A stretch of 8,600 nucleotides of DNA. Source: Planctomycetia bacterium. GTDB lineage: Bacteria; Planctomycetota; Planctomycetia; Gemmatales; Gemmataceae. The translations under genes were made by a program, and so were the position numbers. Location of the stretch: positions 1-8,600 of the forward strand of contig JAKEEV010000840.1 in NCBI GenBank assembly GCA_022616395.1. The letters run 5' to 3'. Positions 1 to 5,228 of the stretch are shown piece after piece. Positions within the stretch are counted from its first letter, which is position 1. Each line of letters opens with the position of its first letter. Below the pieces are notes generated by a model, which searched no databases, had not been told where the DNA came from, and saw only the letters and a program-made list of their open reading frames with translations.

Positions 1-78
1 GACGGTCGCGGCTCTGATTCTGCGCTCCCTGACGGTCGCGGCTCTGATTCTGCGCTCCCTGACGGTCGCGGCTCTGAT
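1..78. repeat. 30-bp tandem repeat, about 2.6 copies, running off the left edge
   Basis: Two exact 30-bp units (1-30, 31-60) are followed by 18 bases of a third (61-78), after which the sequence diverges. Each unit carries GACGGTCGCGGCTCTGATT and ends in GCGCTCCCT. Across the unit junction it reads CGCTCCCTGACGGTCGCGGC, which matches the arms of the inverted repeat at 3618-3700 except at two central bases. The array probably began before the window, so its full copy number is unknown. No reading frame through it looks like protein. It is best described as a dispersed intergenic repeat present here in tandem form. Confidence 0.9.
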
Positions 79-115
79 AAGCGACCGACGAACCAACCGC
101 TTAGACCGGCTGCCC

Positions 116-168
116 CGAACACAGTAACAGTGTTCGACGCTGGATTGACGCTCGCCCCGCGTGCGGGG
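116..168. promoter_or_regulatory. Two dyads in the leader of the membrane-protein gene
   Basis: CGAACAC (116-122) and GTGTTCG (130-136) form a 7-bp dyad with a 7-base centre. CCCCGC (155-160) and GCGGGG (163-168) form a second, very tight dyad. Both lie between the left-edge repeat and the first gene, so they could be an operator, a 5'-UTR structure or an upstream gene's terminator. No run of T follows either. Function is inference only. Confidence 0.35.
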
Positions 169-212
169 AGAATCGTCTCACCGGAATCCCGCGCGGAGTG
201 AGATCGTTTTCG

Positions 213-1253
213 ATGTCTGTTTCTGCTCCGAGTGTTGAAGCACCAGTCGCGGCCCGCATTCCGGGGCTGGCGTTCGCGTGTGGCTTTGTGGGACTGGCGG
301 TTGGGGCCGCGGTACTCTCTGGTGTGTTGCCGATTCAGTTCGCCATCGCGACAGTGTTTCTCTTCGCTGGTCCGCATAACTGGTTTGAAGCACGCTATGC
401 GCTCGGTCGATTGCCCGCCCGAACTGGCAAGCTCTGGGGCTTCTTCCTTCTGTCGGCCGTCGGGATTGTTGGCCTCACGATTGCTTACGCCGCGATCCCG
501 CCGCTGTTGGCTGTTGTTAGCGACCCCGCGCTCATGTACGCGGCGTGGAGTACCGTGTTTCTCTTCTGGATCGCGGTACTGATCTGGATGCGGTCGAGAA
601 CCAATCCGAGATTCGATGGAGGTTGGGTCTGGCCGCTTGCGTGTCTCATCTGCGCGGGCGTGTGGCTGAACCCGATGGTGCTGCCTGTTGCGCTTGTTTA
701 TCTTCATCCTCTCATGGCGCTCTGGTTGCTCGACCGCGAACTGGCTCGCTCACGCCCGGCCTGGCGGCGCGCGTATTGGTGTGCGCTCGCGTGTATTCCG
801 CTGTTGCTTGGTCTGCTCTGGTGGCAACTTCGCGACGCGCCTCCTCTGACTGGCACCGACTCGTTCACGCTCGCGTTCTCGCCCGAATTGACTTCCAAAT
901 CCGCCGACACGCTTGCCGACCACTCCGGAGCGTGGTTCCTCACGGGTGTCTCAACACACTTCCTGGTCGCGGCTCACACGTTTTTGGAAATGGTTCATTA
1001 CGGCGTGTGGGTGGTGCTCATTCCGCTCATCGGAATGCGCTCGTGGCCGTGGGAACTCAAGACGATCCCCGCGGCCCGGAGAAACCGTGCATGGGCACGC
1101 GGAGTTTCAGCGCTCCTGATCTTCGGCGCGTTGATCGTTGGGGTGTTGTGGGTCTGTTTCGGACTGGATTACGCAACCACCAGACACGTCTACTTCACCG
1201 TCGCGATGCTCCATGTGCTCGCGGAAGTGCCGTTCTTGCTGCGCATGGTGTAG
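213..1253 (+). CDS. Multi-pass membrane protein with conserved-looking histidines, function unknown
   Basis: I chose ATG at 213, giving 346 aa; an in-frame GTG at 198 would add five residues, and GGAG at 195-198 sits upstream of the ATG at a long spacing. Residues are numbered from the GTG. Roughly nine or ten hydrophobic segments are visible, around 22-58, 80-100, 113-131, 143-178, 192-209, 254-279, 303-322 and 331-349. Histidines lie at or beside membrane segments: H60 (AGPHNWFEARY), H170 (YLHPL), H254, H260 and H267 in one helix, H330 (TRHVYF) and H339 (MLHVLAE). Together with E264 and E343 this pattern could bind metal or haem in the membrane, loosely like histidine-rich membrane oxygenases such as Brp/Blh, but I do not recognise the family. 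It is the only plus-strand gene before pyrD and converges on it with a 36-base gap holding a GC hairpin. Confidence 0.85.
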   Translation: MSVSAPSVEAPVAARIPGLAFACGFVGLAVGAAVLSGVLPIQFAIATVFLFAGPHNWFEARYALGRLPARTGKLWGFFLLSAVGIVGLTIAYAAIPPLLAVVSDPALMYAAWSTVFLFWIAVLIWMRSRTNPRFDGGWVWPLACLICAGVWLNPMVLPVALVYLHPLMALWLLDRELARSRPAWRRAYWCALACIPLLLGLLWWQLRDAPPLTGTDSFTLAFSPELTSKSADTLADHSGAWFLTGVSTHFLVAAHTFLEMVHYGVWVVLIPLIGMRSWPWELKTIPAARRNRAWARGVSALLIFGALIVGVLWVCFGLDYATTRHVYFTVAMLHVLAEVPFLLRMV

Positions 1254-1262
1254 CGCACGACA

Positions 1263-1284
1263 CCCACCGCCCTTGCGGGCGGGG
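1263..1284. terminator. GC-rich hairpin between convergent genes
   Basis: CCGCCC (1267-1272), loop TTGC, GGGCGG (1277-1282) is a perfect 6-bp stem, extendable by CCC/GG pairing across a bulged A. It fills most of the 36-base gap between the convergent membrane-protein gene and pyrD, so it could end transcripts from both sides. Neither strand has a T-run after the stem, so it is not a textbook intrinsic terminator. Confidence 0.45.
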
Positions 1285-1289
1285 TTCGC

Positions 1290-2201
1290 CTACGCCAGCG
1301 TCCCAACGACTTCCTTCACGCTGTTCGCGCCGAGTGTCTTCAGAGCGCTGGGAAGCTCCTTCACGATGCGAACGCTTGCGGTTGGGTCGTAGAAGTTCAC
1401 AGTGCCGAGTTGCACCGCGCTTGCACCGGCAACAAGAAACTCCATCACATCATCGAGCGACGCGATTCCGCCGATCCCAATGACCGGAAGTGCCTTCAAC
1501 TTTGCAATTCGCCATACGCAGCGCAGAGCCAGCGGTTTGATCGCCGGACCACTTAATCCGCCCGTCACGTTCCCAAGAATTGGCTTTCCGCGCTTCCAAT
1601 CGACCGCCATGCCCACGAAGGTGTTCACCGCGCTGACCGCGTCCGCGCCTCCATCGGCGGAAGCCTTCGCGATGAGCGTGATGTCGGTCACGTTCGGCGT
1701 CAGCTTTGCGATTAGCGGAATGTCGGGGCACACGTCTCGACATCGGCGCACGATGCGCTTCGTTAATTCTGGGTCGGTCGCGAAATCCAGCCCGCCGGAC
1801 ACATTCGGACACGACAGGTTCAGTTCTAACCCGGCCAAACCCTGCCCACTTTCGTGAACTCGCTTCGCCATCGCGACGAATTCATCTTCGCTTTTGCCCG
1901 CGATGTTGCCAATCACGACCGTCGGCAGCGTGCGAAGGTAAGGAAGATGATGCGTGAAGAAGTGTTCCAGCCCGTCATTATCGAGGCCGATGGCGTTGAG
2001 CATTCCGGAAGCAGTCTCGACGGTGCGCGGAGGAGTGTTGCCGGCTCGCGGGGCTTGCGTGACGGTTTTGGGAATGACTCCTCCGAGCTGGGAGAAGTCC
2101 ACGAAGTCCACCATCTCCTTCGCGTAGCCGAACGTGCCCGATGCCACCAGCACGGGGTTGCGAAGAGCAAGCCGACCGAGCGAAACGGACAGATCAGGCA
2201 T
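1290..2201 (-). CDS. pyrD: Dihydroorotate dehydrogenase, class 1B catalytic subunit
   Basis: This enzyme oxidises dihydroorotate to orotate, the fourth step of pyrimidine synthesis, using FMN in a cytosolic TIM barrel. The protein is 303 aa, normal for the family. Visible landmarks are the N-terminal NPVLVASGTFG, the FMN-contacting lysine K45 (IPKTVT), GMLNAIGL at 67-73, and NLSCPNV with the catalytic-base cysteine C131 that marks class 1B (class 2 uses serine). K166 (AKLTPN), N193 (VNT) and the phosphate-binding GIGGI at 242-246 are also present. Class 1B enzymes usually work with an iron-sulfur/FAD partner, PyrK, which is not in this window. The ATG at 2201 starts the conserved N-terminus; the ribosome site is weak (GAG about 9 bases upstream). 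It converges with the membrane-protein gene and diverges from the Gly/Lys-rich gene across 119 bp. Confidence 0.96.
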   Translation of the reverse strand: MPDLSVSLGRLALRNPVLVASGTFGYAKEMVDFVDFSQLGGVIPKTVTQAPRAGNTPPRTVETASGMLNAIGLDNDGLEHFFTHHLPYLRTLPTVVIGNIAGKSEDEFVAMAKRVHESGQGLAGLELNLSCPNVSGGLDFATDPELTKRIVRRCRDVCPDIPLIAKLTPNVTDITLIAKASADGGADAVSAVNTFVGMAVDWKRGKPILGNVTGGLSGPAIKPLALRCVWRIAKLKALPVIGIGGIASLDDVMEFLVAGASAVQLGTVNFYDPTASVRIVKELPSALKTLGANSVKEVVGTLA

Positions 2202-2320
2202 GAGGAATTCTCATTGTTCGCGTTTTCAGCAGTTTATCAGAGTCTCGCCGGTCCCTTGGCAGCCGGTTTGGGGTTTTATCGGATAGGACGCAGGTTCGAT
2301 CCAAACTCAACGAGGGAACA
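2202..2320. promoter_or_regulatory. Divergent promoter region, pyrD / secreted protein gene
   Basis: These 119 bases separate the two divergent start codons and must hold both promoters. I see no convincing -35/-10 pair. For the rightward gene, GAGGG at 2312-2316 lies four bases before ATG and is an acceptable ribosome site. GGTTCGATCC at 2293-2302 resembles a tRNA T-loop, but its flanks do not pair into a tRNA arm. Confidence 0.5.
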
Positions 2321-2755
2321 ATGACTCGCAAGTTGCTCGCCACGCTGTTCTTCACTCTCGGCTGCACAGGCATGCTTTACGCCACCGCGGAGCCTGTGGA
2401 AGAAGCACCCCCTCCGCGCCCTGTTGGTGAAGACAAGAAGCCCGGCAAGGGCGGCTTCGATAAGGGCAAGTTTGGCAAGTTCGACCCTGAAAAGTTCAAA
2501 GACTTCAAGGGTAAGTTCGATCCCGAAAAGTTCAAAGACTTCAAGGGTAAGGGCGGATTCCCCGGTGGCGGTAAGGGTAAAGGCGGATTCCCATTCCCCG
2601 GTGGGAAGGGCAAAGGCGGATTCAAAGGGAAGGGGAAAGGCGAGTTCCCATTCCCCGGCGGTAAGGGCGGATTCCCGTTCCCTGGTGGCAAGGGCAAGGG
2701 CGAGTTCCCCGGCAAGGGCGGACCCGACAAGGGCAAGAAGAAGGATGGGGAGTGA
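2321..2755 (+). CDS. Small secreted Gly/Lys/Phe-rich low-complexity protein
   Basis: The protein is 144 aa, of unknown function. Residues 1-23 are a signal peptide: basic MTRK, a hydrophobic stretch, and ATA at 21-23 as a likely signal peptidase I site before EPVEEAP. C15 is preceded by TLG, a poor lipobox, so lipoprotein export is less likely. A Pro-rich acidic linker follows, then a strongly basic region with an exact 12-residue tandem duplication FDPEKFKDFKGK (54-65 and 66-77; DNA 2480-2551). Irregular repeats of GGFPFPGGKGKG and GEFPFPGG then run to a lysine-rich tail. The mature chain should be disordered and cationic, which would suit binding to a polyanion, the cell surface or the matrix; this is inference. 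ATG has GAGGG upstream. The stop codon TGA is also the first triplet of the adjoining heptamer repeat element. Confidence 0.8.
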   Translation: MTRKLLATLFFTLGCTGMLYATAEPVEEAPPPRPVGEDKKPGKGGFDKGKFGKFDPEKFKDFKGKFDPEKFKDFKGKGGFPGGGKGKGGFPFPGGKGKGGFKGKGKGEFPFPGGKGGFPFPGGKGKGEFPGKGGPDKGKKKDGE

Positions 2756-2890
2756 TCAGTAATCGAGTCATCAGTTATCAGTCATCAGTTATCAGTCATC
2801 AGTCGTTAGCACTCGGAGGGCAGAGAACAGGCGACTCACTGATGACTGATAACTGATGACTGTTCACTGACTACTGATTACTGTTTACTG
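2753..2890. repeat. TCAGT-heptamer inverted-repeat element A
   Basis: The left arm contains five consecutive heptamers of the form ATCAGTY (2770-2804). The right arm, from 2838, is their reverse-complement counterpart (ACTGATGACTGATAACTGAT). A 34-base centre (2804-2837) shows no similarity to the core of elements B and C. The right arm shares ACTGTTCACT plus following TACTGAT with the right arm of element C (2859-2868 versus 8086-8095). It lies between two convergent genes and overlaps the last codons of queC. The RNA would form a long imperfect hairpin and could act as a two-way terminator. Confidence 0.9.
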
Positions 2891-3572
2891 CGCGATAAGA
2901 GGTCGGGTCCGGCACACCGGCTTCGGCGAATCCTTTCTTCCGCAACAAGCACGAATCGCACCGACCACAAGCGCGGCCGGTCGCATCCGGGTCGTAGCAA
3001 CTCAGTGTGATCGAGTAATCCACACCGAGTTTCACCCCTTCGCGAATGATCTCCGCCTTCGTGAGCTTCAAGAGCGGCGAGTGGACGCGGAACTTCCCCG
3101 CGCCTTCGGTGCCCGCCTTCGTCGCGAGGTTCGCGAGTTGCTCGAAGGCGCTCAAGAACTCCGGTCGGCAATCGGGGTAGCCGGAGTAATCCAGAACATT
3201 CGCCCCGATGAAGATGTCGAACGCGCCGACTACTTCCGCATAGCCCAGAGCCAGACCCAGAAGGATCGTGTTGCGTGCCGGGACATAGGTAATCGGTACG
3301 CCGTGGCTCATGTCGGCCGAAGTGCGATCCTTCGGCACCGCGATCTCCGCCGTGAGTGCTGAACCGCCGATCTGCCGAAGATCAAGCTCCACCACGCGAT
3401 GCTCGATTGCTCCGAGCGCCTTCGCGATGTCCGCGGCGCGCTCCAACTCCACGCGATGCCGCTGACCGTAATCAACCGACAGCGCGTAACACTCGAAGCC
3501 CTCGCGCTTCGCCACCGCGAGCGCCGTGGTGCTGTCCAGACCTCCACTGAGAAGAACGACTGCTTTTGACAT
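2871..3572 (-). CDS. queC: 7-cyano-7-deazaguanine (preQ0) synthase
   Basis: This enzyme converts 7-carboxy-7-deazaguanine, ammonia and ATP to preQ0, the precursor of queuosine in tRNA. The start is ATG at 3572 because the family N-terminus MSKAVVLLSGGLDST begins there and GGAGG (plus-strand CCTCC 3583-3587) sits 10 bases upstream; a longer in-frame extension would run toward the repeat. The protein is 233 aa. The ATP-binding PP-loop is SGGLDST at 9-15. The zinc ligands are C192, C202, C205 and C208 (CGRCDSC). YVPARNT (96-102) and GANVLDYSGYPDCRPEF (123-139) are typical family blocks. The conserved domain ends at about PDPTSYR; the last residues, AVNSNQ, and the TAG stop are encoded largely by repeat element A. 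It is divergent from queF, the next enzyme of the pathway. Confidence 0.96.
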   Translation of the reverse strand: MSKAVVLLSGGLDSTTALAVAKREGFECYALSVDYGQRHRVELERAADIAKALGAIEHRVVELDLRQIGGSALTAEIAVPKDRTSADMSHGVPITYVPARNTILLGLALGYAEVVGAFDIFIGANVLDYSGYPDCRPEFLSAFEQLANLATKAGTEGAGKFRVHSPLLKLTKAEIIREGVKLGVDYSITLSCYDPDATGRACGRCDSCLLRKKGFAEAGVPDPTSYRAVNSNQ

Positions 3573-3617
3573 GACGCGCTCGCCTCCGGCTCGTGGCGAA
3601 ACGATCAAGTGAAGTTT

Positions 3618-3700
3618 CAACCGCTCCCTTGCGGTCGCGGCTCGTTACTTCGCCGGGACTTCCAGCGGTTGAACGAGCCGCGACCGCAAGGGAGCGGTTG
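3618..3700. repeat. Perfect 29-bp inverted repeat between queC and queF
   Basis: The arms 3618-3646 and 3672-3700 are exact reverse complements, separated by 25 bases. The arm core CGCTCCCTTGCGGTCGCGGC matches the left-edge tandem repeat except at two bases, so both belong to one dispersed family. It lies in the 198-bp divergent promoter region, 45 bases from the queC start and 70 bases from the queF start. As RNA it would form a very stable hairpin. It may be a REP/MITE-like insertion rather than an evolved operator. Confidence 0.93.
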
Positions 3701-3770
3701 CTTCGGCACTGGAACCTCGCTCTCACTTCATCTATCAACATACAGAGACAGCCACCACGAGAGCGACAGC

Positions 3771-4139
3771 ATGGAACCGACCGAAACGCCAGCCTCCGAC
3801 CAGTTGGAGACCTTTCCGAATCCGCGACCGGGGCGCGAGTTCACCATTGAAATCGTCTGTCCGGAGTTCACAAGCGTCTGCCCGAAGACCGGTCAGCCTG
3901 ACTTCGGCACAATCACATTCACTTACACGCCGGGCGAATCGTGCGTCGAACTGAAGTCGCTGAAACTCTACCTTCAGCGCTACCGCAACAAGGGGATCTT
4001 CTACGAACAGGTGACCAACCAGTTGCTCGACGACTTCGTCTCCGCGTGCAAGCCGCTGAGGTGCAAGGTGGTGTCGAACTGGACCGCTCGCGGAGGCATC
4101 ACGACGAGCGTGACGTGTAGTTATGAGGCGAAGAATTAG
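3771..4139 (+). CDS. queF: NADPH-dependent 7-cyano-7-deazaguanine reductase
   Basis: QueF reduces the nitrile of preQ0 to the amine of preQ1, using two NADPH, in the step after QueC. At 122 aa it is the short, single-domain (type I, tunnelling-fold) form. FTSVCPKTGQPDFG at 33-46 holds the catalytic thioimide-forming cysteine C37 and proton donor D44. E60-L-K-S-L-K65 is the QueF motif that binds the cofactor, and E79 (GIFYEQVTN) is the substrate-binding glutamate. ATG at 3771 is chosen because the conserved domain begins soon after it and the reading frame upstream runs through the inverted repeat, so the upstream part is not protein. Only a weak GAG-type ribosome site precedes it. It is divergent from queC; other queuosine genes are not in the window. 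Confidence 0.95.
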   Translation: MEPTETPASDQLETFPNPRPGREFTIEIVCPEFTSVCPKTGQPDFGTITFTYTPGESCVELKSLKLYLQRYRNKGIFYEQVTNQLLDDFVSACKPLRCKVVSNWTARGGITTSVTCSYEAKN

Positions 4140-4181
4140 CCGCACGATCAACGCAGAAAACGCACGAGCCAGAAAAGACAC

Positions 4182-4302
4182 AATGGCCACAAAAAAGCAC
4201 AAAAGGCACAAAAGAAGACAGAAGACAAAGACAGAAGATTGAGTTCAGATCATCTGTGTCTTTGGTTTTCTTTTGTGCCTTTTGTGCTTTTTTGTGGCCA
4301 TT
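4182..4302. repeat. Perfect 35-bp inverted repeat, likely two-way terminator
   Basis: Arms 4182-4216 and 4268-4302 are exact reverse complements around a 51-base centre. Each arm reads GGCCACAAAAAAGCAC on one strand. Part of the centre also pairs (CAAAGACAGAAGAT at 4225-4238 with ATCATCTGTGTCTTTG at 4249-4264, with mismatches). It occupies the gap between the convergent queF and BON genes and has A-runs in the left arm and T-runs in the right arm, so either transcript would end in a long hairpin. Short frames through it give His/Lys/Ala/Gln-rich peptides that should not be called genes. Confidence 0.92.
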
Positions 4303-4313
4303 CCCTCTTCTCT

Positions 4314-4535
4314 TCACTCGACGACGATGGCGTTTTCGAGCAGCGCATTGGGCAGGGCTTCGCGTGCGGCTTGTTGTGCGAGTTGCTTGACGTGATAACT
4401 TGATGTGTGTCCACGCAGGGTCACGAGTTCGCCGCTGATGGCGACTTCCACGACGAGGTTTTTCACCCGCCGGTTGGTGCGGGCAACCACTCGTTGCGTG
4501 ACAATTTCAATTACGGATCGAGGCGCTGCGCTCAT
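4314..4535 (-). CDS. Small single-BON-domain protein
   Basis: The protein is 73 aa with no signal peptide. It matches the core of the BON domain: an amphipathic N-terminal helix (IEIVTQRVVARTN), a first strand (KNLVVEVAISGE), the hallmark LVTLRGHTSSYHVKQLAQQA (37-56), in which a strand, glycine turn and helix follow, and a last strand (LLENAIVVE). BON domains are usually found in periplasmic or membrane-linked proteins such as OsmY and are linked with phospholipid binding; here only the lone domain is present, probably cytoplasmic unless exported in another way. ATG at 4535 has GGAG four bases upstream, slightly close. It converges with queF across the 35-bp inverted repeat and diverges from the next gene. 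The partner is unknown. Confidence 0.8.
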   Translation of the reverse strand: MSAAPRSVIEIVTQRVVARTNRRVKNLVVEVAISGELVTLRGHTSSYHVKQLAQQAAREALPNALLENAIVVE

Positions 4536-4665
4536 CGGACTCCAGTGCCGGTCGGCGTTGCTTACGAGTTGGGCATGAGTGCCCGGTTTGCGATCACATG
4601 ACTTCCGACCATCTTACGAAAAGGCGGGAAGTGTGTATTCACGAATCCGCAAGTCTTGGCTACAG
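4536..4665. promoter_or_regulatory. Divergent intergenic region with nested dyads
   Basis: These 130 bases separate the BON gene from the next rightward gene. GGGCA (4571-4575), loop TGAG, TGCCC (4580-4584) is a perfect 5-bp hairpin. GGTCGG (4550-4555) and CCGACC (4605-4610) enclose it. The nested symmetry could be a shared operator or a 5'-UTR structure. No clear promoter hexamers are visible. Confidence 0.35.
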
Positions 4666-5088
4666 ATGAACTCGATGCAAACTGTAGACCAAACCCCACG
4701 AGGCGCAACTGAACTGATCCCGATTCGCGGAAGTCGGCCTCTGTTCGCGGAGGAAGTGCGAACCAGACTCGACGCGGGGGCGCGCTGCGTGAGGTTCGAG
4801 TTCTGCATCTCGCTGCTTGTCATCACGTTCCGCAGACAGTCACCCGTTTACCTCACGAACTCCTGGCAAGAGCGCTACTTGCGTGGGCTTGGCTACAGCC
4901 TGCTGGCTCTGTTGCTTGGTCCGTGGGGAGTTCCGTGGGGCGTTTTGTGGACGTTGTGGGCCATCTGGGTGAATACTACCGGAGGCGCGGATTGTTCGGA
5001 CGCGGTTCGTGTCTGGCTCGAGACAAGCCGCACAGATTCCCCAGCCGCGCAGGTCGCTTCCCAGGACAGGGAAGCCCCATCACCGTGA
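4666..5088 (+). CDS. Small conserved-type membrane-associated protein, function unknown
   Basis: The proposed start, ATG at 4666, gives 140 aa; ATG at 4675 and an upstream in-frame ATG at 4579 are alternatives, and no good ribosome site decides between them. The N-terminal 25 residues look unstructured. Residues 26-60 (FAEEVRTRLDAGARCVRFEF, then CISLLVITFRRQSPVY) and 70-105 hold the likely conserved core, with a hydrophobic hairpin-like segment GYSLLALLLGPWGVPWGVLW (76-95) running on to TLWAIWVNTTGG. The PWGVPWG turn in the middle suggests a re-entrant or two-helix membrane insertion. I recall similar short proteins in planctomycetes and other bacteria, but no function. The Ser/Ala/Gln tail after about 120 appears variable. 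The next gene lies 140 bases downstream, beyond a repeat hairpin. Confidence 0.7.
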   Translation: MNSMQTVDQTPRGATELIPIRGSRPLFAEEVRTRLDAGARCVRFEFCISLLVITFRRQSPVYLTNSWQERYLRGLGYSLLALLLGPWGVPWGVLWTLWAIWVNTTGGADCSDAVRVWLETSRTDSPAAQVASQDREAPSP

Positions 5089-5117
5089 CCGAATAGAATG
5101 CCCTTTGGAATTTGATT

Positions 5118-5184
5118 TTGTTGGAGTCAGAGCTTTAGCCGGTCTTCTGACTTTTCAGACCGCCTGAAGGCGGGACTCCAACAA
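5118..5184. repeat. GTTGGAGTC/GACTCCAAC inverted-repeat hairpin
   Basis: TTGTTGGAGTC (5118-5128) and GACTCCAACAA (5174-5184) are perfect 11-bp complements. Inside are a second dyad GGTCT...AGACC (5141-5145 and 5156-5160) and the compact palindrome CCGCCTGAAGGCGG (5160-5173), so the whole forms a branched hairpin. It follows the small membrane gene by 29 bases and may terminate it. The sequence style is that of dispersed planctomycete repeats, from general recollection. Confidence 0.75.
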
Positions 5185-5213
5185 CAACCGAGCAGGTCGA
5201 CAGAGCTTCAGGC

Positions 5214-5222
5214 GGAGGAGGG
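5214..5222 (+). promoter_or_regulatory. Strong ribosome binding site deciding a GTG start
   Basis: GGAGGAGGG ends six bases before GTG at 5229. It is the best Shine-Dalgarno match in the window and supports the GTG start. It directly follows CAGAGCTTCAGGCGG (5201-5215), which resembles CAGAGCTTTAGCCGG in the preceding repeat (5128-5142; 13 of 15 identical). Confidence 0.75.
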
Positions 5223-5228
5223 CGGCCC

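Noticed and set aside
1..78. Left-edge tandem repeats as a CRISPR array
   Set aside because: The 30-bp units are directly contiguous with no unique spacers, and no cas gene is present.
116..136. CGAAC...GTTCG as a possible LexA (Gram-positive type) box
   Set aside because: The half-sites are 11 bases apart; that LexA box has a 4-base spacer.
545..1483. Long plus-strand open frame of 312 codons overlapping the membrane-protein gene and the end of pyrD
   Set aside because: It is out of frame with two well-supported genes, is Arg/Ser-rich without domain features, and crosses a convergent gene boundary.
2293..2302. GGTTCGATCC resembling a tRNA T-loop
   Set aside because: Flanking bases do not form a T-stem, and no acceptor, D or anticodon arm can be found.
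2377..2736. Minus-strand Pro-rich frame opposite the Gly/Lys-rich gene
   Set aside because: It is the mirror of the low-complexity repeats (Gly/Lys codons read as Pro/Leu/Phe) and lacks a signal peptide or ribosome site.
2770..2804. ATCAGTY heptamers as replication-origin iterons
   Set aside because: They form one arm of an inverted-repeat element repeated at two other gaps, and no replication initiator gene is nearby.
3609..3770. N-terminal extension of queF by 54 codons
   Set aside because: It would translate the dispersed inverted repeat and QueF type I proteins need no such extension.
3735..4211. Minus-strand open frame of 158 codons opposite queF
   Set aside because: queF on the other strand has full catalytic motifs; this frame is an antisense shadow and runs into the 35-bp inverted repeat.
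4099..4317. Short minus-strand frame giving a peptide with GHKKAQKAQKK
   Set aside because: It is encoded by the perfect inverted repeat; such His/Lys/Ala/Gln peptides are repeat translation artefacts.
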